Source of the DNA: Sthenelais limicola
Taxonomy: Eukaryota; Annelida; Polychaeta; Phyllodocida; Sigalionidae
DNA length: 64,000 bases
Assembly: GCA_942159475.1 (NCBI GenBank)
Contig: OW804095.1
Span: 87,929,740-87,993,739 of the forward strand
Reading direction: 5' to 3'
The number at the start of each line of letters is the position of its first letter. Within the stretch, counting starts at the first letter, position 1. The notes beneath the pieces are model-generated. The model was not told the origin of the DNA. It worked only from the letters and a program-made list of their open reading frames with translations, and did no database searches. Shown here piece after piece: positions 32,387 to 43,748 of this stretch. The translations under genes and the position numbers were made by a program.

Positions 32387-33080
32387 CTACAGCAGGAATG
32401 CCTTCGCTCTAGGAGCCGAGTTTGACTGCACTGAATCCTTAGATCCTGTGAAGAAAAACCTGTTGCCCCACAAAGAATACTTGGTGGCAAAAGGCTGATA
32501 CCAATGCCTATAAGTCTCCAAGCGACTTCCATACTCACTCATCGATGGGTGTTTAGGCAGCATGTTATTAATCACTGTAAACCACAGGGTTTTCTTCAGG
32601 GAACACGCTAGTCCAAAGTTAAAACTCTGAATGATTCCGTGGAGCAAGTCAACAATTAAATACCCCCAAGGCCTGCTGCTTGCATCTTTGTTTCGTGAAG
32701 TAGTCCTTCCATGCCCATTTGGCAGTCCAGTTGAGATATTTGTAAAACATCCCTAGGGTTTTTAAACAGCACATTGTAATGGTTGTTCAAAGTTATCGTT
32801 CTGCTCGATTTTCCTTGGCAAAATATTTGTTCACTCAAGTAAATGATGGTCAGGTTTTTTGTGGTGACACCTTTGAGTAAATAATCGATACGCTTCCTTG
32901 TTGTTTACTACGTCATGCATCAAGTCATCTATCATCCAAACAATGAGGTTTAAGTTTTAGCTCATCAAATTATTGGATAGTACCTGAATAAATTCCATGT
33001 CCAGCATGTCATTAAACCCGTCCTGCCAAATGCCGTAAAAGTAAATGACTTTCAAAGGCGGTAGGCTAAACATGGCTGAT
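32387..33080 (-). pseudogene. Polinton-type packaging ATPase (FtsK/HerA fold), broken
   Basis: DNA-packaging motor of Polintons and related viruses. Minus-strand blocks: KVIYFYGIWQDGFNDM (near 33030), LIVWMIDDLMHDVVN (Walker B, near 32935), EQIFCQGKSSRTITLNNHYN and VLFKNPRDVLQISQL (32830-32730, sensor region), then DASSRPWGYLIVDLL (near 32650). The Walker A segment would lie right of 33080 and is missing. At least two frameshifts and a stop. The last part (32647-32387) continues as an unrecognised C-terminus. Confidence 0.8.
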
Positions 33081-33106
33081 CTGTTCTTTAACCCATTGGG
33101 GACGGG

Positions 33107-33126
33107 AGGCTGCCTGCAGGCAGCCT
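33107..33126. repeat. 20-bp perfect palindrome
   Basis: AGGCTGCCTGCAGGCAGCCT, followed by two GGCCTGCTATA words. It lies just outside the Polinton remnant. Confidence 0.9.
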
Positions 33127-33645
33127 GCTATAAGTGGCCTGCTATAATAACCATATCTTTTAAAATTCTGTAAACGAAAAGAAAATTACTTTATATGAGT
33201 TTTGTAGTTCTTTGCCTAAAGAATTATATTCAGATTTGCTAAAATACCACTCTATTCCACCCAAACTAGATACTTGCTAGAAAATGTCTTCCATGCTGTT
33301 GCTACAACAAAATAAAACCTATTGTTGATTGTGTGCCACAAGAAATAGGAAATATAATCAGGTACAGAAAATATCAAACCGAGTATATCAGTTCTGAACA
33401 TACATGTATTCATGTATTTCATAGCATTTCACAGATGTCCATAGCATACAAAGGAAGAATCAGGTTAATGTTTGACCTACATATATATCTTGCTTCGAAC
33501 TGATCAGCTGATGAGAAAATCCTGACACACATTCATTGTTTCTGTCCATAGTTCTACGCTGACCACTGTCAGACATTATACACTTATGTTATACCCATAC
33601 TAGCAGGCCAAGAGTATGGAGATCACAAAGAGGAGCAAAAAGTAC
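33127..33645. other. No gene seen
   Basis: A+T-rich, without coding signal or repeat that I can identify. Confidence 0.5.
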
Positions 33646-33649
33646 ACAA

Positions 33650-33965
33650 TTAAAAAAAAATCCATCACGCATCAGGGACAGTTCCCGAGGCCAAGGAGAG
33701 CACCCGGGAGAGCCCACACCCCATTCTTAGTTTCCACATTGTTGAATAAATGCTCCTAAAATTTAGAGGCCAAATTTAAAATTCTTTGGGTCATCCAGTG
33801 CTTTAATCCGGGGGGACAGAGCATTCCAAATAATTTTGACTCTACCAAACATACCCTTCCTAATACTCTCCTTGACCCAGCCATCCACCTCAATATTCTA
33901 GGGGGTCTCTCAACCCATAAGGGCCTCTCATGCCAGTTAGCATGTCACCACTACTATGAAATAAG
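33650..33965 (-). pseudogene. LINE ORF2 C-terminal end
   Basis: The minus strand reads WVKESIRKGMFGRVKIIWNAL, then SPRIKALDDPKNFKFGL, the W-NAL-P-IK-L-D...FK signature of a LINE C-terminus. No RT on either side, so a short 5'-truncated copy. Confidence 0.7.
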
Positions 33966-34366
33966 TTCATTAATCTACTCATTCGCATTTAACATAGTGG
34001 CAACAACTTCACCATGGAATGGAGGGTAATATTATTAACTCTACAGGCACCTCTTCTGGTGCGATGGCAGTTTATGATTCTAAGAAAAAAATTTGTTGTA
34101 TTATTTGCAACCTTCTAGAGTTCTGCTGGGTTGCTAAATCAATAACTATTCAACCATGCTCTAAAATTGGCAGTATATGTAACCTTATATGTTGTCAAAG
34201 ATATAACGTGTATATATTTATGTTCCGTTACCTGAATGTGGTTGCCGGGTTGTTGTCAGGGACGCATTCGTGCCAACCCCTCATTCCCGCAACTGTGTTT
34301 GAGTTGGATACACCTGTGTTTTTCTTCTCGAGCAAGATTGGCTTTGAATTATATTGAACTCTAATT

Positions 34367-35590
34367 ATGGTGGCTTGTACAGCATGTGGACATGAACATC
34401 CTCACCCTGGTACTTCGGCAACTGCTACTTGTAAATACTATCATGAGGCATGTGATAAGTCAAAAGTCAACACTGGGGAGATATCTTCCTGGTGTCTATA
34501 CCTGGACACAGCTGCCATTGAAGCGGCTAACAAGTCTGGGTCCGTGGACGGTTTCAGCAACAGAGTGCCCAAATGCAAACTATGCTGTCTCAAATGTCTC
34601 AACTTACGATTGACTTCCAGGCCGCTATGACTTGTAATGTTTCTGGTGGTGGCAGTCCTGGTGGTTCACCGGGCTCCGGGCAGAAACAGTCTCAGCAGTC
34701 ACCCCCTGGTCAACAGCCTCAGGGCCACGGGCAACAGCAGTCAAAGCAGTCACCCCCTGGTCAACAGCAGTCACCCCCCGGTCAACAGCAGTTGTACTCG
34801 GTCAACAGCGGTCTCCTGGTGCTTCTCCGTCGGGACAGATGTGGCTGGCAGATCCAGTTGTTTCTGCTCTTCTTCAAATTAATGCTACTGTGGATCCCGA
34901 GTTGGTCCGTCGTAACACTGGTTACCAACATTGTCTGAATTCCACTCAGGTTAAAAATGTCGATCATAAGAAATTGTCCTACAGACTCTGGTTCCGCGGG
35001 TCAGGGTCAAGGCCGCTGCAACAGCTCTACTGGTACTGGGAAGTACAAATCCAAGAACAAGTCAAAGGACTCCATGACCTACAAAGATAAAACCACCAAG
35101 GAAGTTGGATTTAGATTCAACAATGAAATGATACTAGAAGAAGATGCATGGATGAAGATGACAGCAGCAAAGGTTAGGATATGTGAACTATCTCCACCTA
35201 ACATGATCCCTCCCATGGTTATCTTTGGTACCACCATGGGGGTTGATCTAATAATATACAACCAATATCTGGCAGCTAAATCACCAAGTCTTCAGAAACT
35301 CCTTACCTCCTATAAGCTGGTGTCTATGCCAGAAGATCAACTACTGCTTAACAAACAAGTTGTCGTCTACAATAAAATGGTGAAACGTTTTAATGGGACA
35401 CAAGGAGTACCCACCCCCTACATAGGTAATATTATACATATGAACAGATCTGGTTGCAAACACAAGAGAACTAAAACCCCCACATATACAGCCATGTATG
35501 GTATGCTAGCAGCAGACGCTTGTCACTGCACGCCCCAACTGAAGGAAAGAGTGTCGATTCTGATAATTACCTCATATCGCAAAATTTAAA
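34367..35590 (+). pseudogene. Gag-like ORF1, N-terminal part
   Basis: Begins MVACTACGHEHPHPGTS, a Cys/His-rich start. Then comes a shifted frame with QQSPPGQQ repeats (34690-34800), MWLADPVVSALLQINATVDP (34839 on), and the frame 34957-35589 containing EEDAWMKMTAAKVRICEL, DLIIYNQYLAAKS and GMLAADACHCTP. Low-complexity Gln/Pro repeats between an N-terminal zinc-like motif and an alpha-helical domain suit a retroelement gag. A host origin cannot be excluded. Several frameshifts. Confidence 0.5.
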
Positions 35591-35646
35591 TATGTAAATT
35601 AAAGTTCTTTCCGCATTAATCATAAGGAAAGGTAGGATCTGTCTCA

Positions 35647-35841
35647 ACAGGCGCTTTCTCCGAGCCCGATAGTGACTTAATCTGTTCCCTAACCTTTACC
35701 AATCAATATGAACCGCTGAGTCAGAATAGAATTTGTCATGACAGGCGCTTTCTCCGAGCCCGACTACAACTCATCTGGTTTTCTGCAAAAATTAGAAGGT
35801 TAGAAAGGATTTGTCACGACAGGCGCTTTCTCCAAGCCCGA
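35647..35841. repeat. Three ACAGGCGCTTTCTCCGAGCC units
   Basis: The 23-base core ACAGGCGCTTTCTCC(G/A)AGCCCGA occurs at 35647, 35741 and 35819. Units 1 and 3 are followed by TGACTTAATCTGT. The array ends where the LINE begins. Confidence 0.88.
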
Positions 35842-35864
35842 ATGTGACTTAATCTGTCCCTAAA

Positions 35865-38005
35865 ATTATATACCTTATACGGTATTAAAGGGGCTTCTCA
35901 GACATCGATTGAACATATTATTGATGTTGATGGGAACACATTAACGGGTCTTGATGCTGCAAATTACAGCAATAGGTATTTCTGTAATATAATGCCGAAA
36001 TCCTCTGTCGAAGTTTTCTCAGTTAATGAAGACATGGTGAATAACCTTGATGTTTTTGAGTGGGATGGGGAAATTTCCAGGGACGATGTCGTAAAACATT
36101 TTCAGAATATCGATGAAACCAAGTCTAGTGGAATCTTAGATGTAAATACATCTTTTTTGAAACTTGCCTTGCTATCGTGTGCAACCAAATTTACCTCCCT
36201 ACTTGACAAAATTCGAATTTCTGGATCCTTCCCACAGTCATGGAAGATTTCACTTTGCACCCTGATTCCAAAAAAGAAAAATTCAAAAGACATAAATGAT
36301 ATTAGGCCCATCTCGATAGCCCCCATGACCAGTAAGATATTTGAGAAGATTCTGTCAGAAAAAAATTCCGGCTACCTTTTTGATCGAAATTATCTTGCCC
36401 CATCCCAGCATGGTTTTAGGGTGGGAAAAAGTGTGGACACTGCCATCTATGAATTCATGAAATTAGTTGTTGAAAAAGACCAAAGCCTAGATACAGTCAC
36501 AACATATTTTGATCTTTCTAAAGCTTTCAACTCAATAAATATTAAAATCTTGATGCATAAATTGAAAAAATTGGGCTTTGGTCCACGGCTGATATCTCTT
36601 TTGAATTCCTATTCAACAAACCGAGAACAGATGGTCTGTCTGAATGGCAATATGTCTGATAGGCTCTTCATTCATGCTGGCGTGGCCCAAGGCAGTATCC
36701 TGGGACCATTATTGTTTGTTTTGTACATAAACGATGTAGTTGATATAAACTTTGCTGGGAAAATAATTTTATACGCTGATGACTGTGTTCTTCTCCATTG
36801 TATAAGATCTAATAGAGACTTGGTCAATGTCCAAGAAGATGTGAACAAATTTAAGACCTGGACAGAAAAAAATGGTTTGACTATTAACAACTCTAAGACC
36901 AAATTGCAAACCTTTTATGGCATAATATATAATAATAGGGTCCAGATTGATAATGTCCAAAGCTTTAGGTATCTCGGATATCTCCTTGATAGTGGATTAA
37001 CGATGTCTTGTCACATAAACAATGTTTGTGTAAGAACTAACTTATTGTACAAAAGGCTGGCGCGAATTAGACACTATATTAGTAGAGACATTGCACTCCT
37101 AATATTTAAGACATATATCCTTCCAGTGCTAGAATCAAGTACTCTAACTATGGATTTAGGTAGTCCAAAGGGCCTGAAAAGACTCCAGGTAGCTCAAAAT
37201 AATTGTCTTCGGTTGTGCATTGGTGTTAAAACCAGAAGAGGGGCTTACAGGATTAATAATGTAGAATTACATAACAGTCTAGGAATTATTCCGTTATGTT
37301 ACAGAAAACTACAAAAATTCTTTGATGTTTTCTGGAATAGTCATAACTTTGAGGAGGATTTTCCACAACATGACTACAACATGAGGGAAAATAGGGTGAT
37401 ATTAACTCCCTGGCACAAAGAAAGGATTCGTAAGAGTCTTTTTGGCAAAATTCTAAGTTTCTGGAACTCCCTTCCTAGAGAAGTAAAGGTGAATAATGAT
37501 CATACCTTTTTTAAAAATCAAATAAAGAACATATGTAAAAATGCCTTCTCAAATACCCAAAATGTATGGGAGATTCCAAATCCTGAGGGCTTAATATGAA
37601 TGACTACAAATTAGTGCCCAATAACCGGTTGATTTATTAGTATGTCGTCAAAGGTTTATGCTTGTATGAAATCACCCTTTCAGTCTTGATGGCTAATATC
37701 AGCTTATTTCTTGAAACTTACTTTGTTCCTTTGTATTTTGATTGATATTTGAGGGTGAAACGATGCTCCTAGGAATGTTGTTAAAGGATGCTGCCCTAGG
37801 TGATGGTTTTTATTTTTATTTTTCTATCTTTCTTTTGTATAATTTAGCTATTTTTGCATGATAATCATGCCTAATTGGCTCTATTTGTCAAGCTGTCGCT
37901 GTGTCGACTGAATAATTTTTTGTAACATTTTTCTAATATCAGCATGGAATGAGAATAGTGTACACACTACATAATTTCGCTTTGCTGAATAAACATCTTA
38001 AAACA
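35865..38005 (+). mobile_element. 5'-truncated LINE with near-intact ORF2 RT
   Basis: Coding from about 35867 to 37599, then about 400 bases of 3' UTR ending near the double AATAAA at 37988-38010. Inserted in the tyrosine-recombinase element. Confidence 0.85.
35867..37599 (+). CDS. LINE reverse transcriptase (linker, RT, C-terminus)
   Basis: Open for over 570 codons without a stop. N-terminal linker GASQTSIEHIIDVDGN and ANYSNRYFCNIMPKSSVEV. RT fingers DVNTSFLKLALLSC and WKISLCTLIPKKKNS. Palm QHGFRVGKSVDTAIYEF, TYFDLSKAFNSIN, GVAQGSILGPLLFVLYIND, IILYADDCVLLH (YADD). Then FRYLGYLLDSGL and the C-terminal ILSFWNSLPREVKVNNDHTFF. The endonuclease is missing by 5' truncation, so no genuine start codon exists; the first ATG is at 35992. 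A young copy to judge by its open frame. Confidence 0.93.
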
Positions 38006-38019
38006 AACAATAAAACTTT

Positions 38020-40194
38020 CAAATTTACTCCTATAACAAGGGCAGCGGTAGAACTTTCCCTCAAAAAAGCATCCGATATTAGTTCATTGCTGACGAAAAT
38101 ATTGAAGCCTTGCATGTTAGCTCTCAGTAAACAATTTGCCTTTCTTTACAACTGTAACAATTCCAATATATTATATTTCCATTTCCATCGAGCTTCGGGT
38201 AGCTCAGGATCTGGACACATCTGTCTCTGTCTACCTCCGGGTAGTTCCTCCGGATTCCACCAGGATGTTCACTGCAACCAATGACGATATTTGCAGTTTA
38301 TATATTATGCGATTAATTTATCATTAATTAATGATTCATATTATTTCATCCGGACTTTAACCATGATGGTTATTACATATTTCACTATTTATGTTCAAGT
38401 TTGTACTTATTTCATTATTATATTTATTTATTTAGTTATTCCTGTTTTGTATTGCAAACGTAATGATCTCTTGTGTTGAAAATCATTGATATACTTGATG
38501 TACCTGTTCATTAATCGGGTTGAGGAGCAAGGTCTTCAACCCAGCACACAAGGAGGACTAAAGGGAATATATGACAGAAGTATTTCACTCTTGATGTTCT
38601 ATCTCGGAGCTGCGTTTTGAACATAGAATAACTCCACCCTTGGTCCTTTAACTTTCATATTATCCAGTCGCTTTAGTTCATTTCTCCTGCTATTGATATT
38701 TATAATATATTTATTCTCGCAGAAGTAAACCTATATGATCAAGAAATATCATTATTTAATAACAATTAATATTATGCCGGAGCTGAAACACAGATATGCA
38801 ACGATGGCCACTCAGACATTGGAAAGAACATAGGCAAGAATCGCAACACAACCTTTCCATAGAATATTGCAGGATTCCACAATTATTTAAGGATGCCATT
38901 GTCACCCCTCTTTATAAAGAGGGTGACAAAAGCTGCCCCTACAGACCTGTATCTTGTATATCACTCCCGGCGAAGATTTTAGAAAGTTGTATCCAGAACC
39001 AGCTCTCAGCCTACTTTGAAGTAAATAATTTTCTAAACGAAGGACAATTCGGCTTTAGGAGGGGCAAATCAATTATTGAAGCCCACGATAAATTATTACA
39101 CACAGTCTACAATAACATTAATAGCAAAAAACAACAGACTTGATATTCCTTGATTTTTGAAAAGCCTTCGATACCGTTAATCACAAACTATTAATGAAAA
39201 AGCTTGAGTGGTATGGGGTTTGGGGTAAGGCTGTGGAATGGTTCTGGGATTACTTGACCCAAATGACCCAAAGGACATTTCTTGTAACATGTGGAGTGCC
39301 ACAGGGCACCTCGTTATGCCCAATCCTCTTCATTATGTACATAAATGATTTGTTAGATGTTATACAATATAATAAAGCACAATTATTCACCGATGATATG
39401 GTTTTATATGATTGCAGGTCAACCAGTGAAGGGGCGGTCTACAGTTTACAAATTAATCTTGATAATATTGTAGAATGGTGTAGATTGAACCAGATATCAT
39501 TAAATACAAAGAGGTGTAAGACGGTTTCTATTTGCTCCAAACCAACCAAACAAAATTTGGCAGAGTATTCCATAAATAGCTATAGGCTTGAATCTCTTGA
39601 TAGGCTTGACTCATACAAATACTTAGGAATTTAGCTTGACCGCCAACTGAACTTTAAACAATTTCTTGACCGGAAAATAAATATAATAAAAGTGAAGATT
39701 AGGGCAATGTCTAAGCTGTATAATGTATGTGAGAAAAACACGTTACTTCTCTTATATAAGACTATGATATTACCACATATTGATTACGAAGATGTATTTT
39801 ATAACACTGACGCTACAATCTCTTCCGAATTCATCATTAAAGATCATGCTGGTGCTTCCCAAACTATCCAGTACGATTCAGATACATAGATCTAAATATG
39901 CCATCCCTACAATCTAGGAGGGAGAACCATCTTTTGGATCAAGCATATTTGAGGTCTAGGAGAGAGGAAAATATGGATAACAGAGCCCTTAATCTGAGAA
40001 ATCTTGCCAAAGGAAAGAAAATGCTGGTTCATCTACCAAAGAATGAAATATTTAAGAAATCATATATCTACTCTATGCCAACCCTATGGAATAGTCTGCC
40101 ACCAGAAACACAATTATTGAAGACAAGGAAATACTTTAGGTCTTATCTGCGTCAACAATATTATATCAATAATGACCCATTTCTAAAAGAATGA
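38020..40194 (+). pseudogene. LINE reverse transcriptase, broken
   Basis: Reads ITRAAVELSLKKASDISSLL and ALSKQFAFLYN before the LTR. Then LSIEYCRIPQLFKDAIVTPL, RPVSCISLPAKILESC, EGQFGFRRGKSIIEAHD, FLDF-KAFDTVNHKLL, LVTCGVPQGTSLCPILFIMY and LFTDDMVLYDC (catalytic box FTDD instead of FADD/YADD), YKYLGI, and the C-terminal SMPTLWNSLPPETQLLK. Stops or shifts occur near 39142, 39634 and 39890. The Thr in the catalytic box is unusual. Confidence 0.88.
38153..38848. mobile_element. Solo LTR with 4-bp target duplication
   Basis: The segment starts TGTAACAATTCC and ends AGAATCGCAACA (TG...CA) and is flanked by CAAC at 38149-38152 and 38849-38852. Removing it joins FAFLYN to LSIEYCR in the LINE RT. 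696 bp, no coding. Family unknown. Confidence 0.78.
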
Positions 40195-40901
40195 GTGCTT
40201 TGTTAAAAAAGGTGTATAATACCTATATTAAGATCGAGATATTGATAACCAGTCACAAAAAAATATTAACAAATTGTACCGATTCGCATTTCGTTAGATT
40301 TCATGGCGTGACTTTTCTTCAAAAGTCTTCTATATTAACTGTATAAATTATAAATTATTGTTGTTCATAATCTTCCCAAGATATTGACCGGAATTACATT
40401 TTGAAGAATTTAACACTTGAAGAAACTTATTGTATAAAATACATAACAGAAAACAACTTTGCTGTTTGTTGGATAAAGAAAAATATATTAATACTGATAT
40501 AATGATGTAGTTACCGGAATGACTGTGACAGTATTGTAATTTTAGTGACAGTAATCAAGTCACTATTTTCCAGGATATTGTATTATTGTACAACTTTAAT
40601 GTCTAAATGTGTCGGAAATAAGTATTGTCGTCAACGATTGTATAGTATTATAAATATCAAGTAATCATAGGATAAGACCACACTAGTTTGGTGGCACAGA
40701 TAATAATGTAGGTTTCATGTTTAACCTCATATTCCATAAATAACAGTACAGAGAGTGATGTACCTGAGTCTTGACTTAAATTATTTGCTACGCTATGTTA
40801 CACTTTTCATTTAGGACAGGCTGGAAGACCTACTTGTAGAGGCACAAGCCCTTTTCTGTATCATTTGATTGATGATGAATAAAAATTCCATATATATCCC
40901 T

Positions 40902-41048
40902 GAGGACCACCCGTCCGACAATTGCTATCATTGGAATTATCGCACATGTACAGTGGATAATTGTCCTAAAGAGCATTTATGGCATATCTGCAAGCAGAAG
41001 CATAAAGCTCTGGGGTGTCCCAGTGAGAAAAGGGATTCCTCTCATTGA
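40902..41048 (+). pseudogene. Gag zinc-finger end of the second recombinase element
   Basis: Frame reads EDHPSDNCYHWNYRTC, then TVDNCPKEHLWHICKQKHK and ALGCPSEKRDSSH*. The spacing C-x7-C-x4-C...H-x-C...H-x4-C is that of the DIRS-like gag C-terminal Cys/His cluster, which probably binds element RNA. It lies directly downstream of the LINE insertions. Confidence 0.65.
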
Positions 41049-42905
41049 CCTCAGCATTCTTCGGGGAACTGGGGCATCCCTGCCTGTCATGGCAGCCATG
41101 CACTTCCGGATGTTTATCCGCTTGCTTCAACTATGTCCTCTCCTGTTGATGGTGATGAAGTTTCACCATCTATTGACCGTTCTGCTAACCAATTACCTTC
41201 TAACTTCATTTCCCTTGATGCTGGTATGCCCGAAGAGTATGTATTTCTTGAACTTTCTGCTGATTCCACTGCTCAATATCGAGAGTGTGCCATCGCTACT
41301 TGTCAACAATGTGAGTCCCCTGAAGGCCTCGACTCACCGTACCATGCTAATGATTATTTCGTCCCTGAAGATGATAATGAACTATTACTTGAAGATTGTA
41401 CTACTGCTACTTGTGTAATGATGCTACCAATTGTTTGTGCAAAATGTCTTGCTCATGTTCATGTATTGATGGTACCTTGTTTGATAATCAGTTGATTGAC
41501 AATGTATACTTTGATAGCGTGGGTGTCTATGTCGCTGAATCACACATTGATTTTGTTCCTACTCAAGTATGTAAGGATTTCCCCTTATTCAGGGGGCCTA
41601 TGTGTAATGATACTGTACTGGGTGGTATTGCAAATCAGATGAACGCAGAAATTTGGCTTCAAGAGTTGCATTTTGAAAACGATTACATACTCAAAGATTA
41701 TATTGCTAGAGGCATTGTACACAGTTTTGATATCATTGACTCTGTTCAGGAGCTTACCTCCTATGATTGTTGCAATTAAGATTCTGTTCTGACTTTAACT
41801 TATCAATGCTTTTGACTTCATCAATAAGCTACTGCTTGAAGAGGTTTGTGATGGTAAATACCAAATAGTATCTAGTAAACCATTGTGTATACACAGGTTA
41901 GGAGCTGTTAATAAACCAGATGGGTCCTATAACTGATTGCTGCCGACCCATTGGGGTTTTGATTAATAACCATATGAATGTTACTGCTCGTCCATTCAGG
42001 TTTACTACTTTAGATTATGTCTCCTCACTGCTTGAACTAGGTTGTTATTCATCTTCAGTAGACATAATGGCGGCATACCGCAGCATCTCGGTTAACCCCA
42101 ATCATCGTGTTGTACAAGGTATTATATGGGTATTAGATGGCAAAACTACATTCATGGTAGATACCAGGTTGTGTTTTGGATTGAGGTGCGCGCTTTATAT
42201 ATTCAATTCAGTTACCAATTTCTTAGTGAGATGAATGTACCACAGAGGTTATGATAAGGTTGTTAAATTTCTAGATGATTTCCTTTGTGTAAATGATTCC
42301 TTTGATGAATGCCAATCATGTCAGCGTACTCTAATATAACCTATTGCGTAGCTTGGGTTTCCACATTGTGTGGAAAAAATGTACTACTCCTTCAGTCTGC
42401 ACCAGGCGTGACCCGCCAAGCAGAAAGGTACCTTCCCGCGGGAGTTATAGTTCCTGGTATTCCCGCTAGGAGTCACATCATATTCATGACGTCACTGTCA
42501 CAAATGTTTATATTAGTAATTCTGAGAGGGAGGTAACTTTGAAAGTCTGTAACTTCACTAATTTTTGGAGTATCAACAAAATTCTTTTCACTTGTATAAT
42601 GCCCATTTCCCCTTCTGTACATCCCTGTCATTTTTTTAAAAAAAAAATAGATATTTATTTTGTGTACATGTGATGTGTCACAGGAAAATGAGTCACTTCC
42701 CCAACCTATTTGAGATCATCTATTGAAAACTGACATAACTTTACAAAAAATATCTCGGCAAATTCTGGGAATTTTCAACTATTTTTTTTTGGTTATTGAC
42801 TCAGGAGTACACGCAGATTCAGAATCTGTAATAAACCCAAATTTCAAAATTTGGCCCTGGAGTCCCCTTTTTGCTTGGCTGGTCACAGGTATTTAGTTAG
42901 GTGTG
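41049..42905 (+). pseudogene. Reverse transcriptase of the second recombinase element
   Basis: 41133-41495 is an acidic linker (EDDNELLLEDCTTATC). 41490-41779 reads FPLFRGPMCNDTVLGGIANQ and LHFENDYILKDYIARGIVHSF. 41880-42234 carries RLGAVNKPDGSYN, RPIGVLINNHMNV, SSVDIMAAYRSISVNPNHR and CFGLRCALYIFNSVTNFLV. Near 42267 a broken frame has VKFLDDFLCV, the catalytic xxDD in FLDDF form, and then LGFHIVWKKCTTPSV. A MITE splits the LGF and LGVE blocks. The RT ends in the frame at 42924. Multiple shifts. Confidence 0.85.
42406..42885. mobile_element. MITE-like insertion in the RT
   Basis: The ends are inverted: left GTGACCCGCCAAGCAGAAAGG, right complement TGACCAGCCAAGCAAAAAGG. The RT block PSVCTR joins YLG when it is removed. 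CAG on each side may be the target duplicate. Inside, GTGATGTGTCACAGGAAAAT near 42670 resembles the terminal repeat of the MITE at 51312. No coding. Confidence 0.65.
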
Positions 42906-42923
42906 GAATAAGACACCATTGAA

Positions 42924-43430
42924 ATGGTCCTAAGGTTACCTGCTGAAAAATTGACTAGGTTTCTTGATGAACTGAAATTTTTCTGTGATAAGACTCAAGC
43001 TACAAAGGGTCAACTACAGAGGCTTGCTGGTATTTTAGCTCACTGCTCGCGTATCATCAGGGGAGGTAGAACGTTTTCTCACCATATCATTGCCTTACTA
43101 AAAGGGTTGTCTGATAGAAAGAGAATTAGACTCTCAGCCGGGTTCAGGGAGGACCTGGACTGGTGGTTGAAGTTTTCCATGATCTTCAACGGTAAGGCCA
43201 CTATTATCAAATATAACTTTGGGTCAGGACCCGTGTGTTACACCAATGCTAGTTCCACTGGGTATGGTTTTGTTTTAGGTAACTTGTGGCTAGCTGGTTA
43301 CTTTGACTCTAGTGATGTCCCAGACTACATAAAACAAATCGATCAGCACGGTCACTGGATTAATCAGCCAATTCCAGCCTTGTCGGTGGTAGACAGCAAC
43401 ATTAACTTGTGGGAGTTGATTCCCATCTAG
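42924..43430 (+). pseudogene. RT thumb and RNase H, N-terminal half
   Basis: 168 codons. LRLPAEKLTRFLDELKFF and TKGQLQRLAGILAHCSRII are the DIRS-like RT thumb, GFREDLDWWLKFSMIFNG the connection. VCYTNASSTGYGFVL is the RNase H start, with Asn where the first catalytic Asp (YTDAS) belongs. It ends NLWELIPI* where a frameshift breaks the E-containing block (expected ELIP-x). Confidence 0.85.
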
Positions 43431-43436
43431 CTCGGG

Positions 43437-43742
43437 TTGACAGTGTTTGCAACTCATATGTCGGATCAACATGTAGTCCTATTTACTGAGAACACTCTGG
43501 TCCTTTCGATGATCAACCATGGCAGGAGTTCGAACAACTCTTGTATGATGCTCCTACGCCAGATTTTCTGGACTTCTGTAGTTCACAACATTTATATCAC
43601 GGCTTGCCATGTTAAAGGGGTTGACAACTGTTGTGCTGACATGTTATCAAGGATTTCTCCGGACTGTAATTTTGCCTTTATGGAGTCTTTCTCCTTATAT
43701 TGCAGCACTACGCCTCTCCCTGTAGGACAAGAAGCTGACTGA
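43437..43742 (+). pseudogene. RNase H, C-terminal half
   Basis: Continuation in a shifted frame: VLFTENTLVLSMINHGRSSN (the D/E-N motif of the third catalytic block), MLLRQIFWTSVVHNIYITAC and HVKGVDNCCADMLSR (the H-x-KG-x-N-x-AD-LSR block that closes DIRS and gypsy RNase H). Removes RNA from the cDNA hybrid during replication. Confidence 0.85.
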
Positions 43743-43748
43743 AGTGGT

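Larger units (their letters stand above)
38010..40880 (+). mobile_element. LINE copy with solo LTR inserted in its RT
   Basis: RT reading starts near 38020, is interrupted by a 696-bp LTR (38153-38848) and continues to 40194. 40195-40880 has no other content and is probably its 3' UTR or flank. Confidence 0.75.
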
